Below, piece after piece: positions 7,964 to 15,084 of a stretch of 64,000 nucleotides of DNA. The notes below the pieces were generated by a model, which was given only the letters and a program-made list of their open reading frames with translations, did no database searches and was not told where the DNA came from. Made by a program: the position numbers and the translations under genes. Positions within the stretch are counted from its first letter, which is position 1, and each line of letters starts with the position of its first letter. The stretch is from Polynucleobacter sp. MWH-CaK5 (lineage in GTDB: Bacteria; Pseudomonadota; Gammaproteobacteria; Burkholderiales; Burkholderiaceae), in the NCBI RefSeq assembly GCF_018687615.1, contig NZ_CP061299.1, positions 62,001 through 126,000 on the forward strand. The letters run 5' to 3'.

Positions 7964-8365
7964 ATGGCAAAACCACAACAAAACAACGCGGCTCGCGCCC
8001 GTAAAAAAGTTAAAAAGAATATTGCTGACGGCATTGCGCACGTTCACGCATCATTCAATAACACTATCGTGACTATCACTGATCGCCAAGGCAATGCGTT
8101 GTCATGGGCTACATCAGGTGGCCAAGGTTTTAAAGGTTCTCGTAAATCGACACCGTTTGCCGCACAGGTAGCAGCTGAAGTTGCTGGCCGCGCAGCGATC
8201 GAGTGCGGTATCAAGAACTTGGCAGTTGAGATCAAGGGCCCAGGTCCTGGTCGCGAATCTGCTGTTCGTGCTTTGAATGCTCTTGGCATCAAAATCACGG
8301 AAATCCAGGACGTTACGCCAGTTCCACACAATGGCTGCCGTCCTCCAAAGCGTCGTCGTATCTAA
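7964..8365 (+). CDS. rpsK: 30S ribosomal protein S11
   Basis: S11 forms part of the 30S platform near the E-site codon. The 133 residues contain the family motifs HVHASFNNTIVTITDRQGNAL and GIKITEIQDVTPVPHNGCRPPKRRR at the C terminus. The gene is followed by an unusual 85-base gap before rpsD. Confidence 0.98.
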   Translation: MAKPQQNNAARARKKVKKNIADGIAHVHASFNNTIVTITDRQGNALSWATSGGQGFKGSRKSTPFAAQVAAEVAGRAAIECGIKNLAVEIKGPGPGRESAVRALNALGIKITEIQDVTPVPHNGCRPPKRRRI

Positions 8366-8385
8366 TTTTTTTAATCAAGCCCACC

Positions 8386-8433
8386 GTCCATTGCTTGTAA
8401 AGAATGGACTCACCCTCAGTTATTAACTGAAGG
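8386..8433 (+). promoter_or_regulatory. Two hairpins in the rpsD leader
   Basis: In the 85-base rpsK-rpsD gap, GTCCATT (8386-8392) pairs with AATGGAC (8403-8409) in a 7-bp stem with a 10-base loop. A second helix, CCTCAGTT with AACTGAAGG (8414-8433), has eight pairs, one bulged A and a three-base loop, and ends about 17 bases before the rpsD GTG. Other spacings in this operon are 10-33 bases, so the structure may be regulatory. Confidence 0.45.
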
Positions 8434-8450
8434 CAAAGAAAGGATGAATC

Positions 8451-9074
8451 GTGGCACGTTACATAGGCCCTAAAGCCAAACTATCACGTCGGGAAGGTAC
8501 CGACTTATTTCTAAAGAGCACACGTCGCTCTTTATCAGACAAATGCAAGCTTGACACTAAGCCAGGTCAACATGGCCGCACATCTGGTGCGCGTACATCT
8601 GACTACGGTAATCAATTACGTGAAAAGCAAAAAGTTAAGCGTATTTACGGTGTTTTGGAGCGTCAGTTCCGCCGTTATTTCGCTGAAGCTGAGCGTCGCA
8701 AAGGCAACACAGGTGAAAACTTGTTGATGTTGTTGGAGTCACGTTTAGACAACGTCGTATACCGCATGGGTTTTGGCTCAACACGCGCCGAAGCACGTCA
8801 ATTGGTTTCTCACAAAGCAATTTTGTTGAATGGTAATGTTGCAAACATTCCTTCAATGCAAGTTCGTCCAGGTGACGTTATTGCAATTCGTGAAAAAGCT
8901 AAAAAACAAACTCGTATTCAAGAGTCTTTAGGTCTTGTTGCTCAGTCAGCTGATGTTAGCTGGGTGAACGTAGACGCTACTAAATTAGAAGGCACATTCA
9001 AGCAAGCCCCTGATCGTGAAGACATCGGTGGCGATATCAATGAAAGCTTGATCGTCGAACTTTACTCACGTTAA
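8451..9074 (+). CDS. rpsD: 30S ribosomal protein S4
   Basis: S4 starts assembly of the 16S 5' domain and, in E. coli, represses the alpha operon. The start is GTG at 8451 with AAAGGA upstream. The 207 residues have the family start MARYIGPKAKLSRREGTDLFL, no N-terminal zinc cluster (one Cys only), and an S4 RNA-binding domain around residues 98-160 (ESRLDNVVYRMGFGSTRAEARQLV region). Confidence 0.98.
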   Translation: MARYIGPKAKLSRREGTDLFLKSTRRSLSDKCKLDTKPGQHGRTSGARTSDYGNQLREKQKVKRIYGVLERQFRRYFAEAERRKGNTGENLLMLLESRLDNVVYRMGFGSTRAEARQLVSHKAILLNGNVANIPSMQVRPGDVIAIREKAKKQTRIQESLGLVAQSADVSWVNVDATKLEGTFKQAPDREDIGGDINESLIVELYSR

Positions 9075-9101
9075 TGTGTCGCCCTCTTAAGGAATAAATA
9101 T

Positions 9102-10082
9102 ATGCAAAACACACTGCTGAAGCCGAAAATTATTTCCGTTGAAGCGCTTGCAGAAAACCAAGCGAAAGTAGTTATGGAACCGTTTGAACGCGGTTATGGC
9201 CATACCTTGGGTAATGCCTTGCGTCGTGTGCTTTTGTCGTCTATGGTAGGTTGTGCTCCAACAGAAGTCAGCATTGCTGGCGTAGTTCATGAGTACTCAA
9301 CAATTGATGGCGTGCAAGAAGACGTTGTTAACCTATTATTGAACCTCAAAGGCATTGTTTTTAAATTAGAACAGCGTGATGAAGTAACCATCAACTTGCG
9401 CAAAGAAGGCGCAGGCGTTGTTTTGGCAAAAGACATTGAATTGCCTCACGATGTTGAAATCATCAATCCTGATCACGTGATCGCACACTTATCTGCAAAC
9501 GGTAAGTTAGATATGCAAATCAAGATTGAAAAAGGACGTGGCTATGTTCCTGGCAACGTTCGTAAATATCAAGACGAATCTTCAAAGACGATTGGTAGCA
9601 TTGTTCTAGATGCTTCATTCAGTCCAGTTCGTCGTGTTAGCTACGCCGTTGAATCAGCTCGTGTTGAGCAACGCACAGACTTAGATCGCTTGGTCATGAC
9701 AATTGAAACGAACGGTGTATTAACACCTGAAGAAGCAATTCGTCAGTCAGCTAGCATCTTGGTTGATCAGTTAGTAGTATTTGCACAACTTGAAGGTACA
9801 CAAGCTGCCGGCGACTTGGCTCCAAGCCGTTCACCAGCTGTTGACCCAATGTTGATGAGACCTGTTGATGATCTTGAATTAACAGTTCGCTCTGCAAATT
9901 GCTTAAAAGCTGAAAACATTTACTACATCGGTGACCTCATTCAACGCACTGAGAACGAGTTGTTAAAGACTCCAAATCTTGGCCGCAAATCATTGAATGA
10001 AATTAAAGATGTCTTGGCCGCTCGCGGTCTGACCTTGGGCATGAAGCTAGATAACTGGCCTCCTGCAGGTCTTGAGAAATAA
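9102..10082 (+). CDS. rpoA: RNA polymerase alpha subunit
   Basis: The alpha dimer starts RNA polymerase assembly; its C-terminal domain binds UP elements and activators. The 326 residues comprise an N-terminal assembly domain (to about residue 232, with GHTLGNALRRVLLSS), a flexible linker, and the alpha-CTD with the helix-hairpin-helix region NLGRKSLNEIKD. Arg263 in VRSANCLKA corresponds to the DNA-contacting Arg265 of E. coli. Alpha operon position between rpsD and rplQ. Confidence 0.99.
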   Translation: MQNTLLKPKIISVEALAENQAKVVMEPFERGYGHTLGNALRRVLLSSMVGCAPTEVSIAGVVHEYSTIDGVQEDVVNLLLNLKGIVFKLEQRDEVTINLRKEGAGVVLAKDIELPHDVEIINPDHVIAHLSANGKLDMQIKIEKGRGYVPGNVRKYQDESSKTIGSIVLDASFSPVRRVSYAVESARVEQRTDLDRLVMTIETNGVLTPEEAIRQSASILVDQLVVFAQLEGTQAAGDLAPSRSPAVDPMLMRPVDDLELTVRSANCLKAENIYYIGDLIQRTENELLKTPNLGRKSLNEIKDVLAARGLTLGMKLDNWPPAGLEK

Positions 10083-10100
10083 TAGAAAGGAAGAGCCACC

Positions 10101-10487
10101 ATGCGTCACGGAAACGGACTTCGTAAATTAAATCGTACATCCTCACATCGTTTAGCGATGTTGCGCAACATGTCTAATTCATTGTTGCAGCACGAGGTTA
10201 TTAAAACAACTTTGCCAAAAGCTAAAGAGTTGCGTCGTGTAGTTGAGCCGCTAATTACTTTAGGCAAAAAAGACAACTTGGCTAACCGCCGTTTAGCATT
10301 TGATCGTTTGCGCGATCGTGAAATGGTTACCAAACTCTTCACAGAGTTGGGCCCACGCTTTGCTACACGTCCAGGCGGCTATTTGCGTATTTTGAAGTTC
10401 GGCTTCCGCGTGGGTGACAATGCACCTATGGCTTTGGTTGAGCTTTTGGATCGCCCAGAAGTCACTGAAGCACCAGCAGCAGAATAA
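10101..10487 (+). CDS. rplQ: 50S ribosomal protein L17
   Basis: L17 lies near the tunnel exit. The 128 residues start MRHGNGLRKLNRTSSHRLAML, with the family pattern of a basic N-terminal region and a folded C-terminal domain, and end in a short Ala/Pro/Glu tail. It is the last ribosomal gene, followed by a strong terminator. AGGAAGAG precedes the ATG. Confidence 0.98.
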   Translation: MRHGNGLRKLNRTSSHRLAMLRNMSNSLLQHEVIKTTLPKAKELRRVVEPLITLGKKDNLANRRLAFDRLRDREMVTKLFTELGPRFATRPGGYLRILKFGFRVGDNAPMALVELLDRPEVTEAPAAE

Positions 10488-10502
10488 AGCTCGCTGTTCA
10501 AT

Positions 10503-10531
10503 AAAAAAGCCTGGTTTTGCCAGGCTTTTTT
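10503..10531 (+). terminator. Intrinsic terminator of the ribosomal gene cluster
   Basis: GCCTGG (10509-10514) pairs with CCAGGC (10520-10525) around a five-base loop. The stem is flanked by six A and six T residues (10503-10508 and 10526-10531) that can extend it and supply the U tract. It lies 15 bases after the rplQ stop. Confidence 0.93.
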
Positions 10532-10550
10532 GTTTGGAAGATAATGGGTG

Positions 10551-10880
10551 ATGGATTCAATTTACCTGATCATTACAACGGTTGCTAAGCAAGAGGATGC
10601 CAATAAATTGGCCAACCTAGCCACAGAAAAAAATATGGCTGCCTGCGCACAAATACAGTCAGTGTGCACCTCTACTTATCGCTGGCAAGGTCAAATAGAA
10701 ACAGCAACTGAATACCCGGTTCATTTCAAAACAAATGAATCAGGCAAGCAGGCCTTGATGAGCCTGCTGAAGCAAAACCACCCTTATGATGTCCCTGAAA
10801 TTATTTGTATCAAGGTCGATGAGGTCGATTCAGATTATGCTGATTGGTTGAATGCCCAGATAACTAACAAAAATGATTAA
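10551..10880 (+). CDS. cutA: Divalent cation tolerance protein CutA
   Basis: CutA1 proteins are small trimeric ferredoxin-like-fold proteins linked to copper tolerance; their exact role is unclear. The product (109 residues from the ATG) has the family motifs TEKNMAACAQI, STYRWQGQIE and HPYDVPEIICI. A GTG at 10548 directly upstream is an alternative start; GGAAG at 10536-10540 serves either. The end overlaps dsbD by 8 bases, so the pair is likely cotranscribed, as in many Burkholderiales. Confidence 0.93.
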   Translation: MDSIYLIITTVAKQEDANKLANLATEKNMAACAQIQSVCTSTYRWQGQIETATEYPVHFKTNESGKQALMSLLKQNHPYDVPEIICIKVDEVDSDYADWLNAQITNKND

Positions 10881-12516
10881 AAATTTACTAATTTCTTTTG
10901 CATTAATGTTTAGTGCAATCACTGCGCAGGCGCAAAATTTTCTTGCGCCAGAGCAAGCCTTTCAGGTCAGTGCCGAATATCAGTCTAAGGATGAAATTGT
11001 TTTGAATGTAAAACCTGCGAAGGGTTATTACATCTACCGTGAATCAATCAAGTTCAAGCTGGTAAAAAATAATGGTGATCTATCGCTGGGTCCTTCGCAA
11101 TTACCGCAAGGCAAAATTAAATTCGATGAAAACTTTGGTAAAGAACTAGAAACCTACCCAAAGGATTTCAGCATACTGCTTCCTTTGATTAATAACAAAG
11201 ATGCTTCAGGAATGATTCTCAGCATGGAGTTGCAGGGCTGTGCTGATAAAGGAATTTGTTATCCGCCGATGGAATTAAGGTTCACTCTGTCAGGTTTGCA
11301 GTCAGTAGTAAATGGCGTTTTATATGAGGAGGGCGCTGAGGCTGAATCGGGTGCACAAAATACGACGAAGCAACTAGGCTTATCAGATCTATGGTCAGCT
11401 AGAGATGATGCTGGATTGTTAACGGGCATGTTGCAAAATATTTCCCCAATCATTTTGTTGGGATCATTCTTTATCTTGGGGCTTGCAATGGCTTTAACGC
11501 CCTGCGTGCTACCAATGTTGCCAATCATGTCGAGTGTGATATTTGGCTCAAAGACTAATCAACATCGTGATGTATCGAAGTTGAGATCATCAGTGCTAGC
11601 CATGTCTTATGTGCTGGGCATGGCAATCATGTACAGCGTGGCTGGCATGATCACAGCTGCGCTTGGCGCGAATATTCAAGCGTGGTTGCAAAACCCATGG
11701 GTCTTGAGCGTATTTGCATTGATGTTGTTGGCCCTGGCAGCGAGCTTGTTTGGTTTCTATGAGTTACGTTTACCCCAGTCGCTACACAACAAAATTGATC
11801 GCATTGCTGGAAAGCAAGAGGGCGGAAGTGTGGTTGGGGCATTCATGTTGGGCGCCATTTCAACATTGATTGCAAGTCCTTGCGTCACGGCACCATTGGC
11901 GGGTGTTTTGGCGTTCATTGCGCAAACAGGTTCAATCCCAATGGGAGGAGTTTTATTGTTTGTGATGGCCTTAGGCATGGGCTTGCCACTGATGCTGTTT
12001 GCAATTGGTGCTAAGGGTATCATTCCAAGGGCCGGTGCTTGGATGACGGTGGTGCAAAGAATTTTTGGTGTTCTTTTGATTGGATTGGCAGTTTGGGTTG
12101 CGTCACCAATTTTCACAAGCTCTAAGTCATCAAGTAACGAAACCATGCATCGATTGGAGTCGGGCATTGTGTTCCAGCGGGTTGCGAATACTGCACAGCT
12201 AGATGCCTTATTAAATCAGGCGAAACAAAAAGGGCAACCTGTCTTGCTTGATTTCTATGCAGACTGGTGTGTGACTTGTAAAGAGATGGAATTGCTGACT
12301 TTCAGTGATGAGAAAGTTAAAGCAGCGCTGGGTGCTTATTTGTTGATTCAAGTAGATGTCACAAAAAATACTGTGGACCATCAGCGCATATTGAAACAAT
12401 ATGCTTTGTTTGGGCCGCCTGCTATTTTGTTTTTTGACGCAAATGGCGAAGAAAAGATAAGCAGGAGAGTGATTGGATTTATGAAAGCAGAGCGCTTCTT
12501 AGAGCGCCTGCAATAA
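10873..12516 (+). CDS. dsbD: Thiol:disulfide interchange protein DsbD
   Basis: DsbD carries electrons from cytoplasmic thioredoxin across the inner membrane to periplasmic reductases such as DsbC and cytochrome c maturation factors. The 547 residues show a signal peptide (1-20, ending AQA), the periplasmic alpha domain with Cys123 and Cys129 (GCADKGICYPP), the eight-helix membrane domain with redox Cys211 (TPCVLP) and Cys337 (SPCVTAP), and a C-terminal thioredoxin domain with the CVTC centre at 466-469. Cytochrome c4 and the ResB/CcsA maturation genes are nearby. Confidence 0.97.
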   Translation: MIKNLLISFALMFSAITAQAQNFLAPEQAFQVSAEYQSKDEIVLNVKPAKGYYIYRESIKFKLVKNNGDLSLGPSQLPQGKIKFDENFGKELETYPKDFSILLPLINNKDASGMILSMELQGCADKGICYPPMELRFTLSGLQSVVNGVLYEEGAEAESGAQNTTKQLGLSDLWSARDDAGLLTGMLQNISPIILLGSFFILGLAMALTPCVLPMLPIMSSVIFGSKTNQHRDVSKLRSSVLAMSYVLGMAIMYSVAGMITAALGANIQAWLQNPWVLSVFALMLLALAASLFGFYELRLPQSLHNKIDRIAGKQEGGSVVGAFMLGAISTLIASPCVTAPLAGVLAFIAQTGSIPMGGVLLFVMALGMGLPLMLFAIGAKGIIPRAGAWMTVVQRIFGVLLIGLAVWVASPIFTSSKSSSNETMHRLESGIVFQRVANTAQLDALLNQAKQKGQPVLLDFYADWCVTCKEMELLTFSDEKVKAALGAYLLIQVDVTKNTVDHQRILKQYALFGPPAILFFDANGEEKISRRVIGFMKAERFLERLQ

Positions 12517-12534
12517 ATCTAGCCAGTGATCTAA

Positions 12535-13527
12535 TTACTTGTTGGCGTTTAAAAGTCTTGCTGCATCTCTGGCGAAGTAAGTCAGAATGCCATCCGCACC
12601 AGCACGCTTAAATGCCAACAAAGATTCCATCATTACTGCCTCTTCATTGATCCAGCCATTTTGTGCTGCAGCTTTGATCATTGCGTATTCGCCACTCACC
12701 TGATAAGCAAATGTTGGGTAGCCAAGCTCTTCTTTGACTCTTCTAACGATGTCTAAGTAAGGCATGCCAGGTTTGACCATCACCATGTCAGCACCCTCTT
12801 CAATATCAAGAGCGACCTCTCTGATTGCTTCATCAGAGTTGGCTGGATCCATTTGATAATTTTTCTTATCGCTCTTGCCTAAATTGCCGGCAGAGCCAAC
12901 TGCATCTCTGAATGGGCCGTAAAAAGCTGAAGCGTATTTTGCAGAGTAGGCCATGATTTGAGTGTGAATAAACCCATGAGCCTCAAGAGAGTCTCTGATA
13001 GCACCAATGCGACCATCCATCATGTCAGATGGCGCGACGATGTCTGCGCCTGCTTGCGCATGTGTCAATGCTTGTTTGATCAATGCGTCAACTGTTGGAT
13101 CATTGAGAACATAGCCATCAGCATCGATGATGCCGTCTTGACCATGGCTGGTGTATGGATCAAGAGCAATATCCGTCATGATGCCAAGATTGGGGAATTG
13201 TTTTTTGAGTTCTTTGATCGCCTGTGGAATCAATCCATTGGGATTGAAAGCTTCTTTGCCATCTGGAGTTTTGAGTTCTGCTCTGATCACTGGAAACAAG
13301 GCCATTACTGGAATGCCAAGCTTGACGCAATCTTCAGCAACTACCATCAACTTATCAAGAGATAAGCGACTAACGCCCGGCATGGATGAAACAGTTTCTT
13401 CTCGACCACTGCCATCAAGCAAGAAAACTGGATAAATAAAATCATTAGATGACAGTTGATTTTCTTGAACTAAGCGACGTGACCAATCTGTTTTGCGTAA
13501 GCGACGTGGACGATGAAATAGTTGCAT
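12535..13527 (-). CDS. hemB: Delta-aminolevulinic acid dehydratase (porphobilinogen synthase)
   Basis: HemB condenses two 5-aminolevulinate molecules to porphobilinogen in heme synthesis. The 330 residues include the two active-site lysines Lys197 (AYSAKYASAFYGPFRDA) and Lys252 (MVKPGMPYLDI). The region that holds three zinc-binding cysteines in zinc-type enzymes reads ALDPYTSHGQDGIID here, without cysteine, so this is the zinc-independent, magnesium-responsive type known from Pseudomonas. Probably cotranscribed with engB (8 bases apart). Confidence 0.98.
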   Translation of the reverse strand: MQLFHRPRRLRKTDWSRRLVQENQLSSNDFIYPVFLLDGSGREETVSSMPGVSRLSLDKLMVVAEDCVKLGIPVMALFPVIRAELKTPDGKEAFNPNGLIPQAIKELKKQFPNLGIMTDIALDPYTSHGQDGIIDADGYVLNDPTVDALIKQALTHAQAGADIVAPSDMMDGRIGAIRDSLEAHGFIHTQIMAYSAKYASAFYGPFRDAVGSAGNLGKSDKKNYQMDPANSDEAIREVALDIEEGADMVMVKPGMPYLDIVRRVKEELGYPTFAYQVSGEYAMIKAAAQNGWINEEAVMMESLLAFKRAGADGILTYFARDAARLLNANK

Positions 13528-13535
13528 ATAAAACC

Positions 13536-14219
13536 TTATGAAGAAAGTTGGGGTTTTAGATTTTTAGAAATCCGATTTTCATTGCTGGTATGGGCTGCAG
13601 ATGCTTCGATGCCCAACCAATTTGAAACCATAGCGTCAGCTTCAACCAGGCCAATTCTTTTGGTGCTTGAGAATAGCTGAACTGTGTATGGTCCATGCGG
13701 GTTAAGTTCTTTGAGCTTTTCTTGAAGTTTTTTAAGGGCCAAACGGCTCTCTGATTGATTCAATTTGTCGCATTTTGTTAATAAAACATGAATTGGGCGA
13801 CCCGTTGGGCTGAACCATTCAATCATTTGCTGGTCTAAATCAGTCATGCCACGGCGAGAATCCATGATCAAAACCATGCCTTTTAAGTTCGGTCTGGTTT
13901 GCAAATAGCTGGAAAGCAGATTATTCCAATGACTCTTTGTTTTGAGGTCAACCTGGGCATAGCCGTAACCTGGTAAATCAACTAAATTCGCTAAATTGGT
14001 CTTATCTTTCGTTAAAATACCGAAAAAGTTGATATGTTGCGTTCTTCCTGGTGTTTTACTAGCAAAAGCAAGGCGATTTTGCTGGCAAAGTACGTTAATT
14101 GCAGTCGACTTTCCAGCATTTGAACGACCGGCAAAAGCCACCTCGGGGATCTCCCAAGTGGGCAAATCAACCAAGTGGTTAATGGTTACTAGAAATTGTG
14201 CTTGATGTAGGGTCGACAT
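13536..14219 (-). CDS. engB: Ribosome biogenesis GTPase EngB/YihA
   Basis: EngB is an essential GTPase of the TrmE-Era family involved in 50S assembly. The 227 residues carry the P loop GRSNAGKST (31-39), a switch-I PGRT, the G3 motif DLPGYGYA (81-88) and the G4 motif TKCD (148-151). A short charged C-terminal tail follows the G domain. It is divergent from the cytochrome c4 gene, with 110 bases between them. Confidence 0.97.
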   Translation of the reverse strand: MSTLHQAQFLVTINHLVDLPTWEIPEVAFAGRSNAGKSTAINVLCQQNRLAFASKTPGRTQHINFFGILTKDKTNLANLVDLPGYGYAQVDLKTKSHWNNLLSSYLQTRPNLKGMVLIMDSRRGMTDLDQQMIEWFSPTGRPIHVLLTKCDKLNQSESRLALKKLQEKLKELNPHGPYTVQLFSSTKRIGLVEADAMVSNWLGIEASAAHTSNENRISKNLKPQLSS

Positions 14220-14267
14220 AGATGTTTAAGAGTTAGACCTATTGTAAAATCTAACGCTGTTAATTGG

Positions 14268-14297
14268 TTGTTTAGTTAAAAATAAAGATTTAATAAT
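14268..14297 (+). promoter_or_regulatory. Possible promoter of the cytochrome c4 gene
   Basis: TTGTTT (14268-14273) and AATAAT (14292-14297) are separated by 18 bases, matching four and five of six sigma70 consensus bases. It lies 32 bases before the ATG of the cytochrome gene. Weakly supported because the whole intergenic stretch is AT-rich. Confidence 0.4.
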
Positions 14298-14329
14298 CTT
14301 CGCATCATATACACACAGGTGAGAGCACA

Positions 14330-15007
14330 ATGCGTCAAACATTTTCCGTCACATTAAAAACTTTGGTGATTGCCCTAGGTTTATCTTTGGTCAATCCTTC
14401 ATTTGCAGCTGAACCTGCTGCAGCGCCAGCTGGCCCAGCAAAGGCTGATATCGCAAAGGGTGAGGCTTTGTACAACGCCGGTGATGCCAAGCGTGGTCTT
14501 GCCGCTTGTATGGGTTGCCATGGCCCTAACGGAGTCAGTGGTGGTGGCACCTATCCTAAGTTAGCTGGTCAGCATGCTGCTTATACAGTGAAACAGCTAA
14601 AAGATTACAAGGCTGGAAAAGAGCGTCCTAATGCCATCATGTCTGCTTTTGCTGGAATGATGACAGAGGAAGACATGATCAACGTTGCTGCCTATTTGGA
14701 AAAGCAAACACCTGGTTTGGGTACTGCTAAAAACAAGGCCAGCATTGAATTAGGTCAAAAGATTTACCGTGGCGGTATTGCTTCTAAGCAAGTGCCTGCC
14801 TGCGCAGCTTGTCATGCACCGAATGGTGCAGGTATTCCATCACAGTATCCACGCCTATCAGGTCAGTGGGCTGAATACACGGAAGCTCAGTTGGTTGCAT
14901 ACCGTCAAGGTGAGCGTAAGAACAGCGTGCAGATGACTGGAATTGCCTCTAGAATGTCAGATGCTGAAATTAAAGCCGTGTCAGATTACATCGCCGGTTT
15001 GCGTTAA
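14330..15007 (+). CDS. Diheme cytochrome c4
   Basis: Cytochrome c4 proteins are periplasmic diheme electron carriers feeding terminal oxidases. The 225 residues have a signal peptide (about 1-27, ending FAA), an Ala/Pro linker, and two tandem class-I cytochrome domains with CMGCH (60-64) and CAACH (158-162). Met-containing segments downstream of each (AFAGMMTEED and IASRMSDAEI) supply likely distal ligands. resB and ccsA, which attach such hemes, are directly downstream past a terminator. Confidence 0.94.
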   Translation: MRQTFSVTLKTLVIALGLSLVNPSFAAEPAAAPAGPAKADIAKGEALYNAGDAKRGLAACMGCHGPNGVSGGGTYPKLAGQHAAYTVKQLKDYKAGKERPNAIMSAFAGMMTEEDMINVAAYLEKQTPGLGTAKNKASIELGQKIYRGGIASKQVPACAACHAPNGAGIPSQYPRLSGQWAEYTEAQLVAYRQGERKNSVQMTGIASRMSDAEIKAVSDYIAGLR

Positions 15008-15038
15008 TTTATAAATTAAGTAGCTCTCAATAAGAAGG

Positions 15039-15066
15039 GCCCACGAACATTGTTTGTGGGCTTTTT
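15039..15066 (+). terminator. Intrinsic terminator after cytochrome c4
   Basis: GCCCACGAAC (15039-15048) pairs with GTTTGTGGGC (15052-15061), ten pairs with one G-U, around a three-base loop, followed by five T. It separates the cytochrome gene from resB. Confidence 0.92.
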
Positions 15067-15084
15067 ATTTTTTAAAAGAAGGTT

